Assembly: GCA_964017155.1 (NCBI GenBank)
Contig: OZ024854.1
Coordinates: 49,748,567 to 49,812,566, forward strand
Direction: 5' to 3'
DNA: 64,000 nt
DNA from: Oasisia sp. SBJ-2009
Lineage: Eukaryota > Annelida > Polychaeta > Sabellida > Siboglinidae
Positions 33,501 to 46,700 of this stretch are shown here, in pieces. How positions within the stretch are numbered: the first letter of the stretch is position 1; each line of letters opens with the position of its first letter. The translations under genes were made by a program, and so were the position numbers. The notes under the pieces are model-generated. The model was given only the letters and a program-made list of their open reading frames with translations. It was not told where the DNA came from and did not search any database.

Positions 33501-36500
33501 TGTATCTCAAAGAAAATGCACATCCCTTGGGGCCATTCTGGGTCCAAATGTTTAGCTTTTCTATGTACGCAAACAGTTTCGTTCATAAACACAACCCTGC
33601 TGTTCACCGCACTGTCATTATACAGATGTCTGTCTGACTACAAGCCTGATCACATCTCACTTTATACGCGTCTGAGTCTTGGAATATTCAGATCATTCAG
33701 CGGTCTCTATCCCCCCACTGGGATTCGTAAAGATTTATTGTCGAGATATGAAACACGCGAATGTGGTGAAGCTTGGATCGTATCAGCCACGTCATGCGAT
33801 AAATGCACCAGATACATATTTGCCAACTAAAACGAGCCCGGCTCATACTTCACAGCGGTGGAGAGTTTAGTAGGACTTCACGGGTTACGCATAGGCCAAG
33901 ACGGCACCGGAGTGGCAGATGTAGCGAAATCAGCCAGTCGTTAGTCACGCCAGAGACACATCGATGAGCAATGGAGCATCGCGATAGCGAAAACATCCCT
34001 CAGAAAGTTCACGGCACTGCGAGAGGTTCGACAAAATGCACAAAGGGTAGATAGCTGATTGCATTCAATGAATATGTAGGCGATTTCAGCAGCCTGCAAT
34101 TAACATGTCATAAATCACTGTCAGCCCATGCATGACAATTAGCAATTTCATCCCATTGAAATATTCAACCCACTGCTTGCACAGAGATAAATCAATCACT
34201 GCAAGTTTGACATGCCGATTGCGCCACGCACAAATGTTGTTGGTTTTTGCTTGTCAAATTTAAAGATTGCCATCATCCAGTTTTCTGCTATGCAATCTGC
34301 ATGGTGTCATTGCATGCTTACAGTTCTGTAATTGTCTCCAACTGTTTAGAAATCGATTCTAAGGAATTACGCACGTGAAATAATCCATCAGCAAAAGCAA
34401 ACATCTTCTGCTTTGTTGGTTTCATTAAAAAATGTCATCAAAAAACTCCATTGTCGTCTGATATGGCTGTCGCATTTGTGGCAGATATTATTCTTGTTCG
34501 GATCACATCTGTGAAATGCTAAACAGGAAGAATAAAAGCTTGACAGATTATTAGTTATTACCAAGGCATCAATGTTACAAAACTTGTAAACTATCCAGTC
34601 AGAATTCAGAATAGTTTTGTTCTGCAGAAGTGCATCAGTCAATGCCTGCTACAGGGTGTACCATTGTTGTAAACAGACAAGGCCCCTTTGACACCTTCCT
34701 TCAACGGCCTGCCTCGATAAGGAGTGAGAAATGGGAAAACGAAAGAAAGATGATCATAATAAACCGGCCAGCTTGCTGGGTGGGAGTCTTTAGCGAAACA
34801 CTAAAGGTCAGTGTGTGTAACAACAGGGCAAGAGAGTTATCTGCAGGGTCCTCTACGGTGACTTACACTGGCCGTAGCAGCGGGAGAAGCGGGTTAATTA
34901 ATCACTGTTTGTGTTTGCATTGCATGACCTTAGAGTTCAGCATGTGTCTAACTCCTTGTGACAATAACAAACACTGGCTCCTAATGTGCCTTGCACAGGG
35001 GGCAGTCCTCACCTCTCTCACTTCACCGCTGGCCTACAAACCACTCGCCTGTGAACTTCCTTTGGTATGACCATCTTGAGTGCCTTGTTCTCACGGACTT
35101 GTGGGGATTTATTAATCTAAGTACAGTCAAAGGACCCCGCCCCTTCCTGCCTCCTGTCATACAGTGCAGGGTAAACAAATCACCCTTGTCACAGGGGTGG
35201 TTTAGACTGCGTACATGTTTACAGGAGAACTCACCTCTGTGGCCATCCATGTGGTGCTGGAAATGACTGTGTGACAGTTATGGATTTGCCAAAATGACAT
35301 AACTGTACAGACTAGAGTGGAAATAATCTGACAGTCCATAATACAACAAGTCTCCTCCGCATATGTACGATTAATGGTCAATGTTTATTTAAGTAGCCCT
35401 GGTGTCATGTTGATCCTCGTTGTCATGTAGCCTTAGGCTGCATGGTGAAGACACACTGGCAAGGCTATCCTGCTACATCGAGTGCCCTTCACAGACTCTA
35501 CTCCTTGCTACAGTATGTCTGCAAACAGCCTCCACTGAACACTGCAGACTGCAAGAAAACCCTGTCAGCTGGTGCTACACAAACCATCAGTCTCCTTTTC
35601 TCCCCGCTGGGGCTTTCTCTTCTCATTCCACTCAAACAACAGTGGATCTTTGAAGCAGCTGATACATACTACAACTGCCATACACTTAGTTATTAATCTT
35701 TGTCTCCTTAGAACCCTTCCAATGATCTTTCAAAGTGAACAGAAAAACAAACTGTGTCCAAGTTTTTACTGTGATTCCTCAAACAGTCATGTTCTTATTC
35801 TCTGTATCTATCTGTCATGACCAACTACTGATGCATCAAAAGCACATGTATAATAAAAAAGTATCACCGAAAATAATATGTAATACTTGATCACGAAAAT
35901 CATGTCATGTTAAATTACATGCAGCTAGAAATGTAACAAAACAAACCTTCACAAGGCATTTGCACAATTTAACTGATTAACGATCTCACATCCCTTCCAA
36001 CCAACTGTAATCCACACCTACTCATGCCCTCTCCAGCACCCAGCCTTAATGACTCCCAAACACTGATTACATCCAACTAACTAGGGATAACCCACCATCC
36101 CTGGGGAATACAGATCCACCCACACACAGCCAGTGACACAATGAGAATGTGTCATTCCCAGCCAGGAAAAAGCTCCCTAGCAACATAAATCCTCATCAAC
36201 TGCTGCAGATAAGCCTCGCCTCACTCTGGGGTGTCATTAAGGCAATGATCCAAAGTGATACTTTCTGACCTATGTTCGCCTCTCGTAATTGTATCTGCAA
36301 TCCTAATGTGTTTTTTCTGCACCGTGTTTCATTGCGTAAGACAAAGATGATGTCCAAGTCCAAGTGGTCGTCTTGGAACAGTCTATGTCTATGGCTGGGA
36401 TAAGCCACACACCATTGCCATGTGGCACCGACTGGAGAATTGATTTCCCTAGCCCCAGGCAATAAACCAGGACAACAGTAGAACTGACACAAACATTACC

Positions 36501-37249
36501 ATCAATGTTTGATTAAGGGTGATCAATAATAGCAAAAACATTTCCGACGCAAAACTCACTGCTCAGCATAAAAACAATCCCTGTAATTTACAGAGCCCAT
36601 TCCTGATTTTGTGATCTGATGTCGATTGTATACCGGGAGAGCAGATTTTTTCCATTTCCATCAATGGCTGATTACTGCGTGCGATGGAAAACATCTTTTT
36701 CATAGGAAATCACTGTTAGTGGAAAACTCCATCTAGTAACTGTCAGTGCACAGAGTTTAGTCTTCACAAATGCAGTCTACTATTGCAGCCATATAGCCAC
36801 TAATGAATCCCACTGATCACAATAATGTTATGAACATATGCAATAATATTTTGATATTACAAATATCCTTAATTATGAAACTGGGACCCCCAGGGACGAG
36901 ATGAAGAAGGCAATGAAACACTCGGCAATGATACATCAAAATAAAGCAGATGAATAACCCTGGAGAACTATTGAGAAAATGGTATAAAACCTACCATGGT
37001 TGATGGCCTACGTTTCTAGTCTTCAAAAACGAGATTAACAACTTTTAGTGAAGTAGGTCCAATGTCTTTCTTCAAATCATATCCAAGTGGAAAGTTTGGT
37101 TATGTTCGCAGTAGACAGGTTTTAACATAGAACAGAGATTGGGGTGAACTGGTGTGGTCATAAAACGACTTCACCACAGCATCACTTCTCCGCATGACAC
37201 CCAGCTGAACGTGCAGACTAGAGATGGTCGTTATAAGAAGGTTACCCAC
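33501..37249 (-). other. Prickle intron next to the first PET exon
   Basis: A CpG-richer block (33640-34340) with TGCAATTAACATG-type motifs could be regulatory. A 110-codon plus frame at 33498-33830 has no recognisable domain and is likely chance. The rest is AT-rich sequence without supported genes. Confidence 0.35.
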
Positions 37250-37442
37250 CTGTGCTGTGGTGAGGCCGTGAGGCACCCATGTGTACTCCTCCAGCGCACA
37301 CCCGCTGTCATCGTCCGAGGTGGAGTTGCGCGTATGATGGAGGTCCTGTAGCAGTTTGTTCATGTTGCGTCCAGCGACCGTATCTGCCAGAGAGGTCAAG
37401 TCATGTGCTTCGGGCGGACATTTACAGTGACGACACACCTTC
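37250..37442 (-). CDS. prickle: Prickle exon: cysteine motif and start of PET domain
   Basis: A 193-bp exon from acceptor TTTGGTCGTTTCAG to donor CAG|GTGGGTAAC. The first base completes a codon begun upstream, and the exon ends in phase 0. It encodes [15 protein letters not shown], a cysteine cluster seen just before PET in testin and long Prickle forms. Then come [11 protein letters not shown], the Prickle hallmark [12 protein letters not shown], and [11 protein letters not shown], the front of the PET domain. It joins [11 protein letters not shown] in the exon at 18898-19149 across an 18.1-kb intron, giving the expected continuous PET sequence. Confidence 0.95.
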
Positions 37443-40400
37443 CTGAAACGACCAAACAGACACTTGTAAGACGACGGTCAATGTAGTGACAGTTATCCCG
37501 CAGGAATGAACACTTTTATTATCCTTGTTATAAGGAAATAAATACATATAATAATGAAAACAATAATATAAACACTTATTACATCAAGAATCTTGATAAA
37601 AAAATTCTTGAAATTTACATTTTTTTAATTTGAAATTCCTTATCTAGCTGGCACTGTGTTGTATATATGCAAGAAACGTGGAAATTATAATATAAGGAAT
37701 AGTTTGACTAAACATGTTACTTGTAACAAACAGCAACAGTACAAATAAATTCTATAATATAAACACAACAGAACTATCCATTGTATCCACAACTTTGACT
37801 TCCAACGCCAGGCACTGATTGCAACATTCTGTATGTACATAATGTAACAGTCTCTGCATACAGCAACTTCACAAACTCAACTGACTTATTCTCAGAATCA
37901 TGCTAATTCTCATTCAGTATTCATCAGAAAGTTGCTAAAAATCAGGCCAATATTATGCATGAAAGCCTCTCCAGTATGCCTTTAAGATTGCGCTATTGAA
38001 TTCTCTAATGTTGGCCCAAGTCGGGAACAGATAATCAAATGTCAGACGCTGAATGCCGGATGGAATCAGAGATGTCTGGCTTTCAATGCAACACATCGGA
38101 AATACATTCAGGAGTGATTCTGAATGGTTCCAAATCATGCAATTAAACTTGGTCAGACCCGCAGCAGGTACAAGAATACCAAGGACCATGCTTCGGTAAG
38201 CTTCAATACAGTATGCAAATCCAGTTTCTATTTAGTCAGACGCTCTATATTTTATTTTACATCTTAATGGCGCTATTATTCACTGCATTATCCAGCCGCA
38301 CTTTTTCTAGCCTACAATAAAACCATAACAAATATGAAATTGTGCTCACACGTTTTTTTCTTCTGTGTTACAAGCGTGACACACCGAATAGAGTCTTTCC
38401 CACTAAAACCTGGTCGAGGTGCCAGACTTCAGCATGCAAAGCACTGAGAGATAATGTCTATCTGACAGCCACCCCTGCTCCATTACCCTGGTGACAGTCG
38501 TGTGCCTGTGGGGTGTGTGACTGAGTAACCCCACCCACTAAATGTGCCCAGACGTGACAGACACACTCTGGTCTGAGTGTACAGTTTCATGGCCTAACAA
38601 CACCATGGCTGATGTAGAGATTCAACTACAGCCAGCACTATAGACGCTGAAAGTCGCTGCCAAACAACAGGACCAGCTAGGAATGCGCCACCATCAGATA
38701 CAGTTGTCAGAATAATAACAGAGCCCAAGAGTCGACTTCCATACATACACCGTTTATGCCCCGTTGAAATGACAATGATTTTTTGCCACCTCACTGCTGA
38801 GTTATTGTTTTGTCGCATACAACTTACCAATTAAACACGAGTCAGTTCCCTCGCCATGTAATTAAATCAACTCTACAGTCTAATTTATAGACCATAGACG
38901 TGTTTAATAACAGCTCTATAGACAATATCACAGGAAAAACTTGTGGGCGAACCGAAAAGTTTTGTAACTACTGCATACCATTATGTCTGGGAACACGCGT
39001 GTGGCGTCAAGATTCTTAAATATTGTGTCTAGCAAATCCCAGCCCACACTGAATAGAACAAAATCAATAATCAAAGATAATCTGACATTACTGCTAAATA
39101 ACTACATGGTATTAAAGCGATTTGTCACAGGCTAATGGGTGTTGTGATAACATCTACCTGTCAACATTCCAACAAGGAGTGTGATTTATGACTCGTGAAA
39201 CTAAACACTAAACCTTATATAAGACGATAACAAGTTTTTGAACTTACGTTTTGTGTTCAGCATTCGACATGTGGGCTGATCAATTTAACCAACTCAGAGA
39301 GAGAGAGAGAGAGTCAAACCCTCCAAACAGATCACTCTCCACTAGAGAACAATGTTTCCCATGACTCTAGTGCGCTCTAAATATGACCTCTTCTGACCTG
39401 CCTGTGATTTATGTCACAGCCAAACAATTAAGCCCCTATCCAGTGACAAGACTCTCAGCTGCAATTGTTCACCCTGTGGAATTATGTTAATTACCCTGTA
39501 TCACTGACACCCTTCACAATGTGTGCAATCAGGATCTTGACAGCTCAGTGAATATAACAATTCTGAAGGTGTCAGTTTTTTACTCTGCCTACTGAGGTCT
39601 AGACTTCCTAGAGGAGACTGACGTCCAATTAGCAGTACTTTTTAACTTTTTGTAAAAGAATATGTCAGTGAAAACAGTCTAATGATGTAATGTGCATGAT
39701 GTAATTGTCATGAAACACCATAAAACATGATTAACAGACCAGATCACAGGAATGAGTACAGTGTTTCACATGGCTTGGGAAAAATTAATAGGTCCTAATA
39801 ATTCAGTGCAAGACTAAAATAGCACTGTAGAGGGCTTAATCTCCTCTAGTATTTTTAACATAACCTTGCACCAGCATTGTAGGCTATTGATTTGGGCATT
39901 TGTTTCAAATATGTGTAACAATGCAACGTGTAATGATAATATATAATTATCATCAAACAAAAAGTCAATATTAATTTACACAAACAGCTAAGCCAAAGGA
40001 ATTAATCTGATATTTTCGCACAATTTGGGAATAATGGATAGACCCTATGCATTTGAGTGCAACACCAAAATAGCACAGCAAATGGTTTAATCATGCTGAC
40101 GAGAACTATTTTAAAAATAACCCAACCACCCGCATTGCACTGAATATTGTAGTTGATTACCAAGCTTTGAAGTATCAATGATAACAATTACTTTGCTTGA
40201 AACTCTCGTTCCTAGAGCAGTTGTGTTCATTTTCACCAGTTATCAGATTAATAGTGAATGCATATGTTATGTGTTCATTTCACCAGTTATCAGATTATTA
40301 GTGAATGCACATGTGGGAATATAGCGATTAGCCAACTACATAGGGGTAAAAAATTACGTCTAGCTATCTACTGCTTATAAAAATCTAATCAGGTTCTTTT

Positions 40401-43142
40401 AGTTGTTACAGCCAGAGTTAACACTGTAGTATAATTGAGTTATCAAAACTTTATGTAAAATGTCAAAAAAGGTTAATTTATTATAACCTGTTTTATATTC
40501 TATGATGACCGAGCAAAGGATATTTATTGAAAGTCACAAAATCTAAATTGCTTAATTTAAAATAAATAAATATTTACATAAATATTTTTAAATACTTTAA
40601 ATAAATGAAATGTTTGCACATGTGTATGTGCATGCCTGTGTGTGCAACTGTGCATTCTAGGTTTCAACAACAACATGTTTGATGAAGTGACTACACTGTA
40701 CCTTCTAAACTTCAAGTGACCAGTGATTGAAAGTGAATCGTGTATAATAATTTTTTTATCTGATCCGTCTGTGCACATAAGTGTGTCTATTGTACTTCCT
40801 TCATCATGCCACACTTTTTGTCACCTCTAAAGTCACAGGTGACATTGACCAGCTGTCAGTCTGTCTGTCACTTGTGGACAGCCTGCCACCCAGGCACTGG
40901 GGGTGACAACCAGTCAGTGAACAAAAGGTGTTAATACATCACCTGTGCAATACAGGTGCTGCTGACAGGTGTGATGGAACTACCCACTCACTAGAGGCTC
41001 CCCACTGGACCCCCGTGATTTATGATCCACCCTCCTGGGAGTAAAGTAAACAAAGGCAGTGCCAATCAGGAAGGACTAAGCCCTCCTACCCATAGTTATG
41101 TCTAATGGCCACCATCCTGGGAGTTCCAGCAATTCCTCACAAACGAACCATCAAAACGTAGAACCAACTGCAATCAAAGTTTCCCTACAATCGCGGCTAA
41201 TGGGCTTTTATAGATGCACCAGTTTTCTGTTACACCCTTTGGGGGGTGGCTTATCAAAGGAGTTGTTCTCTGCGGTTTTCAGGTGGTCTTTTTTCCGAGT
41301 GCTGCATTCTGCCTAACTACCAGCTGCATGTAATGAAAATGCCACATCATTACGGAAACACTAGCTGTGTCTAGACCAGATTGGTCTAGACACTGTCCGC
41401 TAGACACTGTCCGCAGATCAGACAGCAGTAAGACATCGGTGTCAAGGCAACATATATTGTAGCAGAGGACATGGCCTGTTATCCATGTTTCTTCTAACAA
41501 TTACCTACTTTCATTGGGTAAAATGAAATACACTTTTTCGAAGAAGAATCTGACACTGAAAGTTAAACTAAGTCGTGTTTTTGCCAGAGGTGTTGTGAAA
41601 TAAGATTGCCCACAGCGCTGTCAGAGCACGTGTGAAAGTGTTTGTTCAGCAACAATGGAACTCACACGAAATAACCCAAATTTACATTGTCGGTACGTCA
41701 CGCATGGCTGAGCGTTCAGCATAGGGGTGACATGTTAACTTGCCTGCTCCCGGCCCTAAATACCCCCTTTACATAGCAACCCTGCAAGGCAAATATACAC
41801 AGTGACCTCACACATGACTGACAGCTGGGGTGATTTATTAACCAGTTTGTCACAAAACAACAAACACCCTGCCATAGGGCAGAACAAGTTAACCAGTGAT
41901 TTATCAATTATCAGCCTCATTTTCACAAGTAGGTATAGCATCGTTGACAGGAAAACTGTGTTTATTTGGAGTGGCTAGATGAAGACAGATGAGGGGACTG
42001 GTGCACAAACCATAACCTACGTTCACATGCACAGACACTGTTCAGGAGCTATGTGCCAAATTATGAAGCAAATAGTGATATTATATCAAATCAAATATCC
42101 TATCATTACTATTATGTCCACAGGATGACATAGGGGTGCAATAGATACGGAGTTGTGATTTAACAACTGCTTAAATGTGAAGATCGATAAAGCAAATGTA
42201 GTTATGTAAGGCCCTTCATGTAACATACATAGCCACACCTCTAAGCAAGACATGTCCAGATGCCTCGTGATGTTCAAACCATAGTTGTGATAAAACTAAG
42301 TATTACGAGTTGAAGAATAGAAGCCTGATTTTTGCTGAAAATAATTTTAGAGGTCAACCTCATAGGTTGAAAGAATGGAAAATAATATAAATGTTAGCAT
42401 AAGTCATGGGCTATGAAGTAAACAATTCGTCAGATAAAGATATTTTGAAGTAAACAATTTGTTTGCTCCCACCCATCAGTTAGAGATATTTTATAGTTAA
42501 TTCTTACAGTTGACATCCCATCTTTCTTTCACCCACCCCCCCCCCCCCCCCACCCCCCACCTGCCCATACTGCAAACTCCAACAGGCGAAGGTAGCACAG
42601 GGTTACTCCTCACTCAAGTGTGTAAGGTTCATTAGTTACAACAAGTTATTTGTGTGGTATACCACTGTGGTAACCCTCAACATGAAATGTTGTGGGCGAT
42701 GAGAAGGTCCTTGTGTCTGGCCAAATCATTTCACCGACACAACAGTCAGCTTCACACCAGTGACCGAAAATATGAAACTAGGTTTGGCAGAAAAAAGTGC
42801 ATGGAGAATACAGGGAATGTACTCGGTAACTGGCAGATCGAGCTATTTTTAGACATGGTGACTGTAAATAATGTGTTCATAATGGCTTGTGATGTGCTGT
42901 GACTTGGCTAGCGCTTGTTTTGTGGGTCCTACTATGAGGGTCTTGATATCGGCAAACTTAATACAAACCCAGGTTCGAAAAACTACAGAACCATCATAGC
43001 GAACTAACACTACACCTTTTACTTCCAGTAGCTCGATTATGGCATCCGAGACAACATCTGCATGTGATTCCAACTTGTGTTTATTATAATATGTTCCCAA
43101 ATAAACTCATAAACTCACAAACTCACGCTAATGTCCACTATA
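37443..43142 (-). other. Prickle intron region, no gene seen
   Basis: AT-rich. It contains a (GA)n tract at 39297-39313, a ~46-bp tandem duplication with GTTCATTTCACCAGTTATCA at about 40224-40312, a 10-bp-arm inverted repeat GTCTAGACCA/TGGTCTAGAC at 41369-41391 followed by a 14-bp direct duplication, and a 16-C run at 42536-42551. An octamer ATGCAAAT lies at 38213-38220. No coding exon is supported. Confidence 0.4.
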
Positions 43143-43365
43143 CACCTCCAATAAATGTTGTGACCCACCCAACTCCTTCAAAGGTTGTAACCCTGTTTAC
43201 CTAACTCATACAAACTTTGTGACCCAGACTACACTAACACAACTCATACAACAGTTGTGACCCTGTCTATCTGGACTCCTCCAAATGTTGTCACACCATA
43301 TCTCCTAACTCATACAAATGTTGTCACACCATATCTCCTAACTCATACAAATGTTGTTTCCCTGT
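43143..43365. repeat. Short tandem repeat, ~33-bp unit
   Basis: Units of the form AAATGTTGT(G/C)AC...AACTCATAC recur. The last two, starting at 43282 and 43315, are identical over 33 bp; earlier ones are diverged. Confidence 0.8.
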
Positions 43366-43645
43366 CTATTTTACCTTCTGTGTATGTCGTGACTAAGCCT
43401 AAACCGATACCACTAAGCACATACCCATATATCACAAATCTATAGCCCTACTGCCAAATATCAATCTATCAACAACTGCGGAGATCTCCTGACATCTAGC
43501 CAGAAGTCACCATGCATTCCCTCCCCTACGAAGTCAGCAACATCAACTAACAACAACAACAAGGAACAACAACAAACAGCACAAGTAAACTGCCTGCTGA
43601 TAAACATCTTAGAGGATCCACCTGAGAACGTAGGCAACAGCTTAC

Positions 43646-43700
43646 CTTTCAGCACAGGTAAACGCACCACAGGTGTGCGGCCAGACCTTGTGTATCCCGT
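43646..43700 (-). CDS. prickle: Possible upstream prickle exon
   Basis: A strong donor, CTGAAAG|GTAAGC, lies at 43645 on the minus strand. In the only frame that fits the exon at 37442 (two bases left over), the codons before it read WPHTCGAFTCAE and then R at the junction. Joined, this gives [12 protein letters not shown], which resembles the F..xRK.CR.CKC segment before PET in testin-like proteins. The frame is open back to a TAG near 43760 but has no ATG, so it is internal. Acceptor TTGACAG at 43701 is the best guess for its start. Earlier exons are not identified. The splice fit is what supports this call. Confidence 0.45.
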
Positions 43701-46700
43701 CTGTCAACACAGCAGAGCCTCGAGTCCCGATGCAGATGTAAATCCTCCCTGCCTGCCACTAATCAGCGGACCACAAAGGTGAAGTGCTGCTCTCCACAGA
43801 GTGCCTGCCTCGCCCAAGTAGCCAAGTAGAAGTTGCTCAAGTCAAGAGTCTTCAACTGTCGAACTCCCAACGACTACGTAAACAATCCAATAGTCGGTAG
43901 TCCCTGGCTGTGATCTCTGCACGATTTCCTGATTGCGGTGACAAAAACTCGCGCAAGTGTTTAATATACACACAGTGATTCCATCGCACGTGTGTTGAGG
44001 TGTGTAGAAATGCGGCCACTGTACATTGTGGGGAACGCGATGGACACCCGTGACTGTTCACTCCGGTCTGCCTCGACTCACAGCCACTGTCACACTGGCC
44101 ACACCGGCACAGTAGCACCTCCCAAAATACTACCGAATTACTACCACATAGCCCGTCCATTCAGGCGTGACCAATGCCACACCACCACACCACACACGCA
44201 ATGCTTTGCTTCACACAACCGATTTGCTTTGTAAGACCGACCGCCGCACTCCAGCGACTACCCACAATGCCGCAGGGGCTGGGCGAAGGTAACGGGACCT
44301 GGCACCAAAGAAGTCAAGTGGTGCAGCGGTGGTGCTGTGGGGTGGTAACAGCCCACGCTGCTCCCTCGGTCAACATAAAGCTGCACCCTCGGGGCATCTT
44401 CCTGTATCAAAGGATACCCCTCAGACCAGTCATGTCACTGCATTGGAGGATGAATCACTAATGACCGCCCAGATGTGACTGGCCATGTAGTGGCAGCCTC
44501 ATTTGCATCACATCGCCACTGCCCACCATCACCTCCTGACCCCTGACCCCTGACCTCACCCACGGTAGAGATTACAATCTGTTCCCACAATTACTGGCAA
44601 TATCAGCAGCGATTGTGTTTTGCAATTAGCATATATTCTGTAAAGCATACCCTTCTGACAGCTCAAGTTCCGTGTCACAGAAAAACTTGTCTCATCACCA
44701 GAAACACAGCATTATTACAAGTACTAAGGTTGTTTTGGGTAAGTTTTTTTCATCCAATTCATGCAGAAAAACATTACGTGTCAACCAATTTAAATTGTTG
44801 GTGGTTCCTACAATATACTTTCTTATATTCTTTAAACAATAGCATTTCTATCTACATACTGAGTAATCATATATCTGAAAGTCTCAATGCAACAAACAGT
44901 TCATTCTACAATTAATCAAAAACTTGGTGTGATATCTGCTTTTTCCTGACAAATCACATGTACAATACTGTCCATCTGAAGTCATCAGCCACAGGCTCCA
45001 CTAACAGTTAGAGTCGACTGGGCCCATCCCATCAGCACTTAGAATCCTACAACCTTCTCAAATAGCACACAGACACCTGCCAGCGACTACAATTGCATTA
45101 TTCACACACCCTCGCAGCCTTCAAACACCGCAAGAAACACCTCAAAAAAGAACTGTCAACCCTCGCCACAGTTGGGAAAAAGTCAGCCTCCCAATCCTAT
45201 TAGTTAGTCACCACCTCCGAAAACAAAGTATTTTTGATGTAAACCGATACCCTAAGTGTGCACAGACCTGTTCACCCAGGGGCAAGTTTCACACGAGGAA
45301 GCTGCAAACGTTATCGCCCCCGGCCCAACACCTGCCACAGTGTGCCGGCGGTCGTAACGTCCCGTTAACAATTACAGTTAAAACACCACAATAACACTCA
45401 CAGTTTACGTTTAATTGGCCTCATACAGCCGCCGCTGTGACAAAGCCATTCCGTTGTTTTGTGCAGCGACGTGCAAATTAACGATCGCGAAGTCGGTCGG
45501 AGGTTGAAACGTCGACGTTATGACCGATAAATACCTGCACGACATGGTCACGACCGTCATCATGTGCGAAGAACAACATTGTCTGACTTGAAATTGATAC
45601 ACACAGTGCTGCCGTGTGGAGCGTCTCGGCTTTGAAGTCTTATAATTAGTACCTAGAAGCCGTTACAAACACCACAGCAACAATGCCATTTGTCATTTGG
45701 TCGATGTGAAGCAGACGTTACCTGTAGCGACTGCCTGTCCCCAGACGTCCACCGTCACCGGATACCACAGTGTCTGTCCCCACCGCACAATAATATATAT
45801 ATCGCAAGATGTGTTTCATAACTCTAGATAAACACAGACATCTGAGAGGGCTGAAATGAGAGACAAAACAGAAGCCAATGCCTCTTAGGTGGCGTTATCA
45901 GTCCATCGATCCCTGCACTGTTTGTTGCTGGTGTTGTTCAGACAAGGAGAAGTACAGCCGCAGAGATAACTCTGTCACTGGCGCTGCCAAACTACTTCAT
46001 TGCCACTGTCCAACGCGTTCATAATCTCCATGTTCACACTGTAAACACCGACATGTTGATATCTCTCAGTGCGAGCTGATAGCAGCCACAAAAACCAACA
46101 TTTGCTGACAGATGCTTAGATTAGAGAAGTACCAGTGGCTGGCGCTGGTTCATTGGCTCAATGGGAATGGGAAATACAAACCGCACTCAGTCTAGAACAA
46201 CGACTCTGACATGATACATGCATCTGACCAACTGCTATGTGACACCTGGTTTTTATTAGGTAACCTTTTCATGTTAGCGTCTTCCTGGATTCTTTCTGGC
46301 AATGGTTATGAATCGGGAAGTATTCTGTGTATCATCTTAACTGCAGAGACATCTGTTCTACTGGGAGAGGGACAGAGTGAACCAGAAATGTGACTGAAAG
46401 TAGAGATATTAGAAGAGTTAGTTATAGGAAGAACACAGAAGAGTTAGAAATCATATGTAATGGAGAAATACAAGACGGACCAACTCTCGAAGACAGCTAC
46501 AGCTATGATGGGAATCTGGCCTGACTTCTCTTCATTACATACAACAATTATGTATACACTTTCTACACAAATCCAGACACTTTCAAGTGGACAACCTGAC
46601 TTCCGTTCACGTTTACTTAGAGCACTTTGAACATGGTTCAATAAATTCTAACACAAACATCACAGTCCATCCCGACATTCAGTATAAACGCACACAAATC

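Noticed and set aside
33498..33830. 110-codon plus-strand frame
   Set aside because: No recognisable motif or coding bias; lies in a block that looks regulatory.
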